Numbered from the stretch's first letter, positions 23,126-31,605 are shown. The stretch: 41,709 nt of DNA from an uncultured cyanobacterium (GCA_903934745.1 CAIZOZ010000364.1:1-41709); one strand, 5' to 3'. Numbers and translations are program-made. The notes: generated from the sequence alone by a model not told the origin.

Positions 23126-25327
23126 GTGACATCGGCTTCCCAGGACTGCGGGCCGGCCCACGAGCAGCAGCTTGAGCCCTTGGTCGGGCCGCGCAGCGAG
23201 CCGGCGGCCGACTCGGCGGCCTGTCTGCTGCGCCTCGCCCCCCATCTGCTGGGCCGCGCCCGCCGCGGCATCGTCGGCAGCAGCCGCTATGCCCAGAACC
23301 TGCGGGAGTCGATTCGCCGGGCCGCCGCTGCCGTCGATGGCAGGGCGGTGCTGATCAGCGGTGAGCCCGGCCTGGAAAAAGACAACATCGCCGCCTTGAT
23401 CCATTTTGGTTCTTCAGCCCGGAAGCAGCTGCTGGTGCGCCTCAATGCCGCCCTGCTGCGGCCTGATGGCGCCGAATTATTCGCCAGCGGCGCCGGCGAG
23501 CTGTCCTTGCTGGCCTGTCTCGGAGCCGGCTCGCTGTTGATCGATCAGGTGGATCTGGCCCCGGCGGCGTTGCGACCGCTGCTGCTGCAACTGGCCCGCG
23601 ATGGCAGCTGGAGTGATCCGGATCAACCGGGCCGACGCTTTGTTTTCCCGGGGCGCGTCTTTTTCACGGCGGAGAAAGCGCTGCCGGATCTGGACGGCTG
23701 CTGCCAGCTGATTCGGGTGCCGCCGCTGCGGGTGCGCCGCCAGGACCTGGGGGAATGGCTGCGCTACGGCGTACGCCAGAAGGCCCTCAGCCTGGGCTGG
23801 AGCCGGCCACCCAGCGTCAGTGAGGAGCTGGTCAAGCGGCTGCAGACCTACGACTTCCCCGGCAATCTGCGCGAGTTGTCGCAGCTGATTGAGCGGGCCC
23901 TGCGGCAGTGCGGCGCCGGCCGTTATCCCGAGATGCTGCCCGACGACGTGTTCTGGACCGGCCGGCGCGGACCGCAACGGACCCGCTTCGACCTCTGGCG
24001 CTGGAAACCACAACTGCGCGACTGGATGCGCTCCCCCCGGCTCTGGAACGGCCTGCTGTTCGGCCTGGTGAGCTGGGTGTTCGTGCTGGTGAATCTCTGG
24101 CTCTGGCTCGGCCCCCAGGATCGCCAGCACAACGGCGCCCTGAATCTGTTTTGGGCCTGGTGGTGGCCGTTGATCCTGCTGGCCTATCCCCTGGTGGGCC
24201 GGCTCTGGTGTTCCTTTTGTCCGTTCATGGTGTGGGGCGAGATCAGCCAGCGGCTGGCGCGACGCCTGGGCTATCAGCCCCAGCGCTGGCCCCGCGGTGA
24301 AACCGATCGCTGGGCCGCGCCAGCCCTGGCCGCTGGTTTCGCCGCGATCCTGATCTGGGAGGAGCTGGGGGATCTGGTCAACACCGCCTGGCTGAGCAGC
24401 TGCCTGCTGCTGCTGATCACCGCCGGTGCGGTGATCGGTTCCCTGCGCTTCGAGAAACGCTTCTGGTGCCGGTATCTCTGCCCGATCGGCGGCATGAATG
24501 GGCTGTTCGCCAAGCTCGCGATCAGCGAACTGCGGGCCCAGGTGGGCACCTGCAGCGGCAGTTGCAGCAGTTACGCCTGCTTCAAGGGCGGGCCGGCAGC
24601 AGGGGAAGGGCTGGCCACGGAGGGTTGCCCGCTCGGCACCCATCCCGCCCATCTCGATGACAACCGCAACTGCGTGCTCTGTCTCACCTGTGCCCAGGCC
24701 TGTCCGCATCGCTCCGTGCAGTTGCGGCTGCGGCCGCCCGCCGCCGATCTGCAACGCGAGATGGCACCGCCGGCGGGGGAGGCGGGATTGATCCTGGTGC
24801 TAGCCGGTGGCCTCAGCCTGCAGCACTGGAACCGATTGCTGGGCTGGTTGCCCCTGGCGCCGGACTCCCTGCAGAGCGGTTTCCTGCTGCCGCGCCTGGC
24901 CTTCGCCATGCTGGCCCTGGCCCTGCCGGCGGTCCTATGGCTGCTGCTGCAGTGGACCGGACGGTGGCAAGACTGGCTCGGTCGTGCTGCGGCCGGCCGC
25001 GCCTGGCTGCTGCTTTACGCCCTGCTGCCGCTGCTCTGGGCGCTGATGCTGGCCCAGCACCTGCCGCTGGGCATGGCGGAAGCGGGGCAACTGCTGCCGG
25101 TGGCGCTCGCACCGCTGGGGTCCGGCTCGCTGCTGAACGGCTGGCAATGGAGTGCGGACGGTCATGTGATCGCCTTCTGCCAGAGCCTGGTGGTGGCGCT
25201 CGGGGTGCTCGCTTCGATCGTGCTGTTGCGCCGTCTGCTGCAACTCGAGTTCCGCCACTGGCTCTGGCTCAGTGGCTTGCCCCTGCTGCTGGGAGCCGGC
25301 GGGCGCTGGCTGGTGGCGGCGTTCTGA
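23126..25327 (+). CDS. Degenerate NtrC-type AAA domain fused to membrane polyferredoxin
   Basis: 733 residues from a GTG start. Residues about 50-280 follow the sigma-54-activator AAA+ domain: SRYAQNLRESIRRAA, ISGEPGLEKDN at the Walker A site, LLIDQVDLAPAALRPLLLQL at Walker B, PPLRVRRQDL and TYDFPGNLRELSQLIERAL. The GAFTGA loop is missing, Walker A has lost its Gly-Lys-Thr form, and Walker B has DQ for DE. Residues about 305-733 are a NapH/NosR-like membrane ferredoxin: WCSFCPFMVWGE, WCRYLCPIGGMNG, CSGSCSSYAC and the [4Fe-4S] motif CVLCLTCAQACP, then more membrane segments. Cyanobacteria lack sigma-54, so an activator role is unlikely. A membrane electron-transfer role is inferred; partner unknown. 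The start could lie a few codons away. Confidence 0.85.
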   Translation: MTSASQDCGPAHEQQLEPLVGPRSEPAADSAACLLRLAPHLLGRARRGIVGSSRYAQNLRESIRRAAAAVDGRAVLISGEPGLEKDNIAALIHFGSSARKQLLVRLNAALLRPDGAELFASGAGELSLLACLGAGSLLIDQVDLAPAALRPLLLQLARDGSWSDPDQPGRRFVFPGRVFFTAEKALPDLDGCCQLIRVPPLRVRRQDLGEWLRYGVRQKALSLGWSRPPSVSEELVKRLQTYDFPGNLRELSQLIERALRQCGAGRYPEMLPDDVFWTGRRGPQRTRFDLWRWKPQLRDWMRSPRLWNGLLFGLVSWVFVLVNLWLWLGPQDRQHNGALNLFWAWWWPLILLAYPLVGRLWCSFCPFMVWGEISQRLARRLGYQPQRWPRGETDRWAAPALAAGFAAILIWEELGDLVNTAWLSSCLLLLITAGAVIGSLRFEKRFWCRYLCPIGGMNGLFAKLAISELRAQVGTCSGSCSSYACFKGGPAAGEGLATEGCPLGTHPAHLDDNRNCVLCLTCAQACPHRSVQLRLRPPAADLQREMAPPAGEAGLILVLAGGLSLQHWNRLLGWLPLAPDSLQSGFLLPRLAFAMLALALPAVLWLLLQWTGRWQDWLGRAAAGRAWLLLYALLPLLWALMLAQHLPLGMAEAGQLLPVALAPLGSGSLLNGWQWSADGHVIAFCQSLVVALGVLASIVLLRRLLQLEFRHWLWLSGLPLLLGAGGRWLVAAF

Positions 25328-25370
25328 GGCGAAAAGGGGGCACCGCGGCGGCGGTCTCAACGGGCGCGGC

Positions 25371-26024
25371 TCAACGGGCGTTGTCGCAGGCCCGCTGCAG
25401 ATCGCTTGCGGCGTAGAGAGCCACGGGGGCTTGCGGGGGGCTCTGCTGCAGGCGCTGCAGCTTGGTGAGGTAGTGGGCGGCGCCGATCTGGTTGCCGAGC
25501 TCAATGCGGCTGACGCCCTGGCTGCGCTGCCAACGGTTGCAGGCGGCCAGGCCGGTGTCCGCCCGCAGGCTGGCCGGGGCCAGCGCCCCAAGCAGGGCAC
25601 TCAGCAGGAGCAGCAGGGCTGGCCAGCACCCGGCCGCCAGCCTCGGCCCATGCCGCACCTGGTGGGGCTGGCCGAGATAGACCCAGGCCAAGCGGCCATC
25701 GAGCAGCACCAAGCGCTGGCGCTGGTAGAGCCGCGGCACCCCTTCGAGCCGATCCAGCCGCTCCAGGGTTTCGGCCTCAACGGCAAACAGTTCGCCCGAC
25801 ACCGGAACCGTCTCGGGATCCGTTGCAGATCCTGTCTCGGACGGGGCCGCGGCGATGGCCATCGGGAAGGGACCGAGGTCATGAAGGCTGAGCCCAGGGG
25901 CCTGGGCTTCCCCTTCAAAGCGCGCCGTGGCGAGCAGGTGGTGATTGGACTGGCCGCGCTTGAGGCTGCCGTAGACGAACACCAGATCCAGGGTTGGAGC
26001 TCCGCGGCCAGGGTGCTCCTCCAT
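25371..26024 (-). CDS. Gamma-glutamylcyclotransferase-like protein with membrane C-terminus
   Basis: 217 residues. The N-terminal domain (to about residue 115) has the AIG2/GGCT pattern: LVFVYGSLKRGQSNHHLL with the substrate-binding YGSL loop, PFPMAI, GELFAVEAETLERLDRLEG and YQRQRLVLLDG. A hydrophobic stretch near residue 135 (CWPALLLLLSALLGAL) precedes about 60 residues with NRWQRSQGVSRIELGNQIGA and YLTKLQRLQQSP, which read like a small helical periplasmic tail. If active it would release 5-oxoproline from a gamma-glutamyl compound. I start at MEEHPGRG; another ATG 33 bases upstream would overlap the small plus-strand frame. The two-part layout is unusual for the family. Confidence 0.8.
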   Translation of the reverse strand: MEEHPGRGAPTLDLVFVYGSLKRGQSNHHLLATARFEGEAQAPGLSLHDLGPFPMAIAAAPSETGSATDPETVPVSGELFAVEAETLERLDRLEGVPRLYQRQRLVLLDGRLAWVYLGQPHQVRHGPRLAAGCWPALLLLLSALLGALAPASLRADTGLAACNRWQRSQGVSRIELGNQIGAAHYLTKLQRLQQSPPQAPVALYAASDLQRACDNAR

Positions 26025-26049
26025 AATCCCGTGCTGATGAGGCCCCGAG

Positions 26050-26133
26050 ATGACCATTGCCCTGTTGATCGCCCTCGCTGTTTCGATGGGGCTGATGGTG
26101 ACGATCGTGCGCCGGCTCGAGAAAGCCTCCTGA
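26050..26133 (+). CDS. Possible 27-residue single-span membrane peptide
   Basis: A plus-strand frame reading MTIALLIALAVSMGLMVTIV then RRLEKAS: one membrane helix of about 20 hydrophobic residues followed by a positively charged end, as in many small photosystem and cytochrome b6f subunits. GAGG lies about eight bases upstream of the ATG. It sits in the gap between two minus-strand genes (GGCT-like start and helicase stop), so it is not antisense to a coding region. I do not recognise it as PetL, PetN, PsaM, Psb30 or another named subunit. It could be chance. Confidence 0.42.
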   Translation: MTIALLIALAVSMGLMVTIVRRLEKAS

Positions 26134-26152
26134 TCGTCCGGACCGCCCTGGC

Positions 26153-28867
26153 TCACGGCTCCAGTCGCTCCGCCTCGGCCCGTAGGCGGGTCAGACGGTC
26201 CAGCAGCGATTCGTTGCTGAGGCGATTGTTGAGGCGTTCGGCCAGCAACGGAAAGGCGAAGGGGCCGGCGCGCGCCGTGCGTTGCAGCAGCAGCTCGCAC
26301 TGCTGCAGCCGGGTCAGGGCCGCCTGCAGCCGGTGGCGCTCCAGCTGCTCATCGAGCACCTCCTGGCGCGCCTGGGCCAGCAGCCGGTTGGCCGGTTCGT
26401 GCTGCAGGAAGACGTCGTAGAGCAGGGCGGCACTGATCTGCAGCTGGCTGCCGGAGCGGGCCTGGCCGAGATAGCCGTTCAGCACCAGCCCACTCACCTG
26501 GGCAATGGCGCGAAAGCGACGGCGGCAGAGCTCCGAGAGGTTGATCGCCTGCTGCAGGTCCGCGTCCAGATCGGCGTCGCTGAGCAAGGCAGCAGCGTGC
26601 TCAGACACCAGGGCCTCGAACGGATAGCCCCTGGGGGCCAGCAGCTCGAAGCCGTAGTCGTTCACTGACACCGTGATCGTGCCGGCCTGGTGTCGCGCCA
26701 ACCGCCAGGCCCAGAGAAAGCCCAGCCCTTCGTGCACGAAGCGGCCCTCGAAGGGATAGGCATAGAGATGGCTGCCCTCACGGCTGGGGCAGACCTCGAT
26801 CAGCAGCTGATGGAGCCGGGGCAAGCAGGAGAGGTCGGCCTGACGCCGCAACAGCGGTTCCAGAGCCCGCAACTCCGGGCTGTCCAGCCTGGGGGGGGCC
26901 AGCTTGGGCTGGTCCGACGTGGTGTTGTCCGGCTTGGGGTTGGCCGGCTTGGGGTTGGCCGGCTTGGGACAGTGCCGATCGGAATCGTCCAGAGCGGCCG
27001 GGTTGTTCCGGTGCGAGGGATCGTTGAGGTTGAGGTTGGGGTTGGGGTTGATGTTGGCGAGGGCCTGGGAGCAGCGATCCACCTCCTGGCGCAGGTGCTG
27101 ACTGAGCAGATCGGAGATGGCCAGCTGGCCGCCGGACCAGGCCGGCACCGTGCTGCTCTTGCGACTGCTGGCCTTGACCATGGCGGTCATCTCCCGAAGC
27201 CGCACGAATTCCAGCTGCCGGCCAGCAAAGAAAAAGACATCGCCCGGGTGCAATCGCGAGATGAAGGCCTCCTCCACATGGCCGAGCACGGCACCGCGCA
27301 CAACGCGCACCGTGACGGCCCGATCAGCGGTGATCGTGCCGATGTTGAGCCGGTGCAGCCGGGCCAGGGCCGGTGCCATGACCCGATAGCGGAAGCCGCT
27401 GCCGGGGCCCTCGGCCTCGCTGACGCCAGCCTCCGACCCGGGTTCCCGTTCGAGCTTGCGGTAGCGGGGATAGGCACCGAGGCAGTCGCCGCCTTGCTCA
27501 AGAAAGCGCAGGCACCAATCCCAGGTGTCCGCATCGAGCTGGCGGTAGCTCCAGCAGCTGCGCACGGTTTCCAGTTCCAGCTTGGGGTCGAAGCCGGGGC
27601 CGCAGGCCAGGGTCACCAGATGCTGCAGCAGCACATCGAGCGGCTGGACCGGAGGCGAGCGATGTTCCACCAGGCCCGCCGCCAATCCCCGGCGGATCGC
27701 CGACACCTCCAGCAGCTCCAAGGCATGGGTGGGCATGAACAGCAGCTGGGAGGTGCCGCCGGGGCAGTGGGCGGAGCGGCCGGCGCGCTGCAACAGGCGG
27801 GCCAGGTTTTTGGCGGAACCGATCTGCACCACCGTCTGCACCGGCTGGAAATCGACGCCCAGATCCAGCGAGCTGGTGCAGACCACCCAGCGGATCTCGC
27901 CGGCCTTCACCGCCGCCTCGATCGCCTCGCGCCGGCTGCGCTCGATCGAACCGTGGTGCAGGGCCAGGGCCCCCTCCATCTCAGGAGCGGCGTAGCGCAG
28001 GCACTGGTGCCAGCGTTCGGCCTGATTACGAGTATTGGTGAACAGCAGGGTGGAAACCTCGGGCTCCAGCTGCGCCACCAGCTGCTCGTGCATGCGCAAG
28101 CCCAGATGGCCGGCCCAGGGGAAGCCGTCGATGCTCTCGGGCAACAGGCTGCGGATGGTGGTGCGGCGCTGCAGGCGGGCGGTGATGATCGTGGCGGCTG
28201 CGGCCGGGGTGCGGCTGCCGCCGGTCCAGCGGCTGACGCCCGTAGCCGCCTGGGCCGCTTCGGCGAGATTGCCGATCGTGGCGCTGATCGCCCAGGTGCG
28301 CAGCTCCGGCCGCTGCCGCCGCAGCCAGCTCAGGGCCAGCTCGCACTGGCTGCCGCGCTTGCTGCCCATCAGTTCATGCCATTCATCCAGCACCACCGCT
28401 TCCAGGCCGCCGAACAAGCTGGGAGCCGCCGGGTTGGCCAGCAGCAGACAGAGGGATTCGGGTGTGGTGATCAGGATTTCGGGTGGTTGGCGCAGCTGCT
28501 TGCTGCGAACGGAGCCGCTGGTGTCGCCATTGCGCAGGCCCACCCGCAACGGCCAACCCATGGCGTTGATCGGCGCTTCGATCGCCAGCTGTAGATCGCG
28601 GCTCAAGGCGCGCAGGGGCGTCAGCACCAGCAGGCGCAGGCCGAGGGGGGTGCTGCCCTTTGGCGCTTGCGCCTGCTGGGCCAGCATTTCGGCGATCGGT
28701 CCCATCACAGCGGCGTAGGTTTTGCCGCTGCCGGTGGGCACCTGGATCAGGCCGCTTTCACCGCGCCCATAGGCCTGCCAGCACTGGCGCTGAAACGGCA
28801 TCGGCCGCCAGCCCTGGTGCGCGAACCAGGCTTCGATTGGCGCCAGCAACTTCGGCTGCGCCTTCAT
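26153..28867 (-). CDS. Lhr-like DEXH helicase, ligase-associated DNA-repair type
   Basis: A 904-residue superfamily 2 DNA helicase of the Lhr-core group, which translocates 3'-5' on DNA and works with the downstream ligase and nuclease genes. Walker A VPTGSGKT is at residues 43-50, the Asp-Glu box is VVLDEWHEL (161-164, DEWH rather than DEVH), SAT is at 195-197, and motif VI is LLQRAGRSAH. The winged-helix and DUF4145/Lhr C-terminal regions follow, with YAYPFEGRFVHEGLGFLWAWRLA and SVNDYGFELL. A variable insert near residues 610-665 is Asn/Pro/Lys-rich and encoded by tandem repeats. It overlaps the ligase stop by ATGA, so the ligase is translated first. Confidence 0.95.
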   Translation of the reverse strand: MKAQPKLLAPIEAWFAHQGWRPMPFQRQCWQAYGRGESGLIQVPTGSGKTYAAVMGPIAEMLAQQAQAPKGSTPLGLRLLVLTPLRALSRDLQLAIEAPINAMGWPLRVGLRNGDTSGSVRSKQLRQPPEILITTPESLCLLLANPAAPSLFGGLEAVVLDEWHELMGSKRGSQCELALSWLRRQRPELRTWAISATIGNLAEAAQAATGVSRWTGGSRTPAAAATIITARLQRRTTIRSLLPESIDGFPWAGHLGLRMHEQLVAQLEPEVSTLLFTNTRNQAERWHQCLRYAAPEMEGALALHHGSIERSRREAIEAAVKAGEIRWVVCTSSLDLGVDFQPVQTVVQIGSAKNLARLLQRAGRSAHCPGGTSQLLFMPTHALELLEVSAIRRGLAAGLVEHRSPPVQPLDVLLQHLVTLACGPGFDPKLELETVRSCWSYRQLDADTWDWCLRFLEQGGDCLGAYPRYRKLEREPGSEAGVSEAEGPGSGFRYRVMAPALARLHRLNIGTITADRAVTVRVVRGAVLGHVEEAFISRLHPGDVFFFAGRQLEFVRLREMTAMVKASSRKSSTVPAWSGGQLAISDLLSQHLRQEVDRCSQALANINPNPNLNLNDPSHRNNPAALDDSDRHCPKPANPKPANPKPDNTTSDQPKLAPPRLDSPELRALEPLLRRQADLSCLPRLHQLLIEVCPSREGSHLYAYPFEGRFVHEGLGFLWAWRLARHQAGTITVSVNDYGFELLAPRGYPFEALVSEHAAALLSDADLDADLQQAINLSELCRRRFRAIAQVSGLVLNGYLGQARSGSQLQISAALLYDVFLQHEPANRLLAQARQEVLDEQLERHRLQAALTRLQQCELLLQRTARAGPFAFPLLAERLNNRLSNESLLDRLTRLRAEAERLEP
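26931..26968. repeat. 15-base tandem repeat inside the helicase gene
   Basis: GGCTTGGGGTTGGCC occurs two and a half times in perfect tandem. On the coding strand each 15-base unit gives five residues (PKPAN type), producing PKPANPKPANPKP in the helicase insert. Because the unit is a multiple of three, copy changes keep the frame. Confidence 0.85.
27023..27057. repeat. Six-base imperfect repeat inside the helicase gene
   Basis: A run of GTTGAG, GTTGGG and GTTGAT units on the plus strand, coding on the minus strand for the alternating INPNPNLNLN stretch. It lies about 60 bases from the 15-base repeat and belongs to the same low-complexity insert. Frame is kept. Confidence 0.75.
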
Positions 28868-30564
28868 GGCCGGCAGCCCATCAGCGCCAGGGCCGCTGCC
28901 AGCGTGTCCGCCTCGCCGGCCGGCTTGTCGCGCCGCCAGCGGCTGATGCGCGGGAAGCGCACGGCCAGGCCGCTTTTGTGGCGTTTGGACGGCCCAATCC
29001 CCTCGAAGGCCAGCTCGAACACCTGCAAGGGTTCCACGGCCCGCACCGGTCCGAACCGCTGGAGCGTGTGGCTGCGGATCCAGCGATCCAACGCCACGAT
29101 CTCCTCATCGCTGAGGCCCGAGTAGGCCTTGGCGAAGCTGACCAGCGCCGCTGGCTGGCCGGGCTCCCCCTCGCCCGCCGCGACGCTCGGGTCGCTGGGG
29201 CGGTCCCAGAGGCCGAAGGTGTAGTCGGTGTAGAGATTGGCGCGCCGACCGCTGCCGGCCTGGGCGTAGAGCAGCACCGCATCCAGCCGCAACGGTTCGA
29301 GCTTGTGTTTCCACCAAGAGCCGCGGCGGCGGCCCACCAGGTAGGGGGAGTTCAGATCCTTGAGCATCAGCCCTTCGGCTCCGGCAGCGGCGGCGCCAGC
29401 GCGCAGCGCCTCGAGGGCCTGCCAGTGGGGCAGGGCCAGGGTGCTGGAGAGGCGCAAGCGCCCGGCGCCAGCGGGGAAGGGCGCCGCCAGGAGCTGCTGG
29501 TGCAGATCCTCCAGGGCGGCGCGGCGTTGGCGCAGGGGTTCAGGGCGCCGATCGCAGCCCCCCAGTTCGAGCAGGTCGTAGGCCACGAAGGCCGCCGGCA
29601 ACTCGGCCAGCAGCGAACGGCCGGGAGCCTTGCGGCCCAGGCGCCGCTGTAGCTCGCCGAAGGGCCGCGGGCCAGGAGCATCCGGCTCCCAGATGATCAC
29701 CTCGCCATCGAGCGCCAGCCCATCGGGCAGCGCCTCGCCCAGGCGAATCAGCTCCGGGAAAGCGGGATTGATCAGTTCCTCACCCCGGCTCCACAGCCAG
29801 CAGGCGCCGCCGCGCCGGATCAGCTGGGCGCGGATGCCATCCCATTTCCACTCCACCTGCCAGTTGGCTGGTGTTGTGTCGTTGAGGCGTTCAGGATCGA
29901 GCGGGCAGGCCAGCTGGAAGGGATAGGGACGGCTGCTGAGACTGGCGTCGTCATCGGCGGCATCAAGCAGGGCGGTGAACTGGGCGGCCGAAGGCAGAAA
30001 GCCACCCATCAGCCGGTGGCGCAGCCGGGCCGGTTCGAGGCCCGAGAGCTGGGCCAGGGCCTGGATCACCAGCCCTTGGGCCACTCCCACCCGGAAACCG
30101 CCGGTGAGCAACTTGTTGACCACCAGCAGCTCCATGGGCTCCAGGCCCTGCCACAGCGCCTGCATCGCCACGGCCTGCTCGTCCGGTTGCAGGGCAGCCA
30201 GCGGTGGTAGCAGCTCCTCCAGCCACTGCTGCAGTGAGGCCTCGGCGGCCGGGGACGGGGGCATCCTCTCGGTTGCGCCGTCCGAGCGCTGCCGCCACAG
30301 CAGCGCGATCGTTTCGGCGCTGTCCCCCACCTGGCGGTAGCAATCGTCAAAGAGCCAGGCGGGCAGGCCCGTTCCCTCCAAGCAGATCTGACGCAGCCGC
30401 AGGCTGCTCAGCAAGCGGCGACGCTGGTTGCCGAGCAGCATCTGCAGGGCCCAGGCCCCATCACCCGGCGGCACCTCCCCGAAATACTCCACCAGGGCCC
30501 GCACCCGGGCGCTGCTGGCCTTGCTGCGATCGAGCAGCTCGAACAGGCGGCAGAAGCGCTTCAG
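28864..30564 (-). CDS. ATP-dependent DNA ligase, repair-cassette type
   Basis: A 566-residue ligase that seals nicks in duplex DNA. An N-terminal DNA-binding domain (LKRFCRLFELLDRSKASSAR to about residue 195) precedes the nucleotidyltransferase core: active-site Lys in VEWKWDGIRAQLIRRG (about residue 240), LDGEVIIWE, FVAYDLLELGG, EGLMLKDLNSPYLVGRR, and WWKHKLEPLRLDAVLLYAQ, then an OB-fold. The family start is normally MKRF. Here the matching codon is CTG (30564-30562), overlapping the exonuclease stop as CTGA. The first standard start codon in frame is a GTG 20 codons later, which would cut off the first helix. I therefore place the start at CTG. It overlaps the helicase gene downstream. Confidence 0.94.
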   Translation of the reverse strand: MKRFCRLFELLDRSKASSARVRALVEYFGEVPPGDGAWALQMLLGNQRRRLLSSLRLRQICLEGTGLPAWLFDDCYRQVGDSAETIALLWRQRSDGATERMPPSPAAEASLQQWLEELLPPLAALQPDEQAVAMQALWQGLEPMELLVVNKLLTGGFRVGVAQGLVIQALAQLSGLEPARLRHRLMGGFLPSAAQFTALLDAADDDASLSSRPYPFQLACPLDPERLNDTTPANWQVEWKWDGIRAQLIRRGGACWLWSRGEELINPAFPELIRLGEALPDGLALDGEVIIWEPDAPGPRPFGELQRRLGRKAPGRSLLAELPAAFVAYDLLELGGCDRRPEPLRQRRAALEDLHQQLLAAPFPAGAGRLRLSSTLALPHWQALEALRAGAAAAGAEGLMLKDLNSPYLVGRRRGSWWKHKLEPLRLDAVLLYAQAGSGRRANLYTDYTFGLWDRPSDPSVAAGEGEPGQPAALVSFAKAYSGLSDEEIVALDRWIRSHTLQRFGPVRAVEPLQVFELAFEGIGPSKRHKSGLAVRFPRISRWRRDKPAGEADTLAAALALMGCRP

Positions 30565-31598
30565 GGGAGTGCCTCCCCGGGCTCGCCATCGGGGTTGCCC
30601 CGTTCCGCCAGGCCGCCGCCCTGCAGGGGCTCGGCGGCGATGCCCTCCACCTCGCGCAGATAGCGGGCCAGCACCTCGCTCTGGCCGTGGGTCACATACA
30701 CCTGGCGGGCGCCGGATTGGCGGGCGGTGGCCACCAGGGCCGGCCAGTCGGCATGGTCGCTGAGCACGAAACCGCGCTCGCAGCCACGCCGGCGCCGGGC
30801 GCCGCGCACCGCCATCCAGCCACTGGCAAAGCCGGTCTGGGCGCCGCGCAGCCGTTTCATCCAGGGGGAGGCCTGGGCCGCAGGCGGCGCCAGCACCAGC
30901 CGACCCTCCAATCCCTGATCACGGGGGAGCTCCGAGAGGGGCCGCGTCGGCACCATGGCGATGCCCTGCTGGCGGTAGGGCTCGATCAAGGCCGCGACGG
31001 CGCCATGCAGCAGCACCTCCTGCTCCACCCCAAGGGCGTGCAGTTCGGCCAGCAGCCGCTGGGCCTTGCCGAAGGCATAACAAAAGAGCACCGAGGGGCG
31101 CTGGGGGCAGCCTTGCCACCAGTCGCGGATTTCGGCGGCCACCTCGGCTCCGGGTGGCCAGCGGTAGATCGGCAGCCCGAAGGTGGCTTCGCTGATCAGC
31201 ACATCGGCGCGCACCGGCTCAAACGGCGCACAGCTGGGGTCGGCATCGCGCTTGAAGTCGCCGCTGATCAACCAGCTCTCGCCGCCGGCCTCCAGGCGGA
31301 TCTGGGCGGAGCCCAGCACATGGCCGGCGCTGTGGAACGACACCTGAGCGTCCTGAAGCTGCAGCGCCTCGCCGTAGTTGAGGCTGTGCAACTCAATGCC
31401 CTGGCCCAGGCGCCGGCGCAGGATGCCGGCACCGGCACCGATCGCCCAGTAGGCACCGCAGCCCGGTCGGGCATGGTCGGCGTGGCCGTGGGTGATCAGG
31501 GCGCGGGGCACCGGCCGCCAGGGATCGATCCAGGCGTCGGCAGCACGGCAGTAGAGACCCTGGGGGGTAAGGGTGATCAGCCCGTCAGGCGGCAGCAT
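30561..31598 (-). CDS. Ligase-associated DNA-repair exonuclease (metallo-beta-lactamase/beta-CASP)
   Basis: A 345-residue nuclease with the zinc motif LITHGHADHARPG (His37, His39, Asp41, His42). SAGHVLGSAQI carries the third-motif His, WLISGDFKRDAD the bridging Asp, LFCYAFGKAQRLL the CASP entry, FVLSDHADWPAL the motif B His and VYVTHGQSEVL the motif C. This is the exonuclease of the Lhr-ligase-PdeM set. The first gene of the three-gene overlap chain (exonuclease, ligase, helicase), it lies seven bases after nadA's stop region on the same strand, so nadA may be co-transcribed with it. Confidence 0.94.
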   Translation of the reverse strand: MLPPDGLITLTPQGLYCRAADAWIDPWRPVPRALITHGHADHARPGCGAYWAIGAGAGILRRRLGQGIELHSLNYGEALQLQDAQVSFHSAGHVLGSAQIRLEAGGESWLISGDFKRDADPSCAPFEPVRADVLISEATFGLPIYRWPPGAEVAAEIRDWWQGCPQRPSVLFCYAFGKAQRLLAELHALGVEQEVLLHGAVAALIEPYRQQGIAMVPTRPLSELPRDQGLEGRLVLAPPAAQASPWMKRLRGAQTGFASGWMAVRGARRRRGCERGFVLSDHADWPALVATARQSGARQVYVTHGQSEVLARYLREVEGIAAEPLQGGGLAERGNPDGEPGEALP

Positions 31599-31605
31599 CC
31601 GCGCC

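Noticed and set aside
23126..23968. A sigma-54-dependent transcription activator
   Set aside because: No GAFTGA loop, altered Walker motifs, no DNA-binding domain, and cyanobacteria lack sigma-54.
25328..25370. TCAACGGGCG repeated twice between convergent genes as an attachment site or terminator
   Set aside because: Ten-base direct repeat, no symmetry and no mobile gene nearby; likely chance.
26690..28594. A plus-strand open frame of about 634 codons
   Set aside because: Reverse reading of the helicase gene; the helicase motifs on the minus strand are complete.
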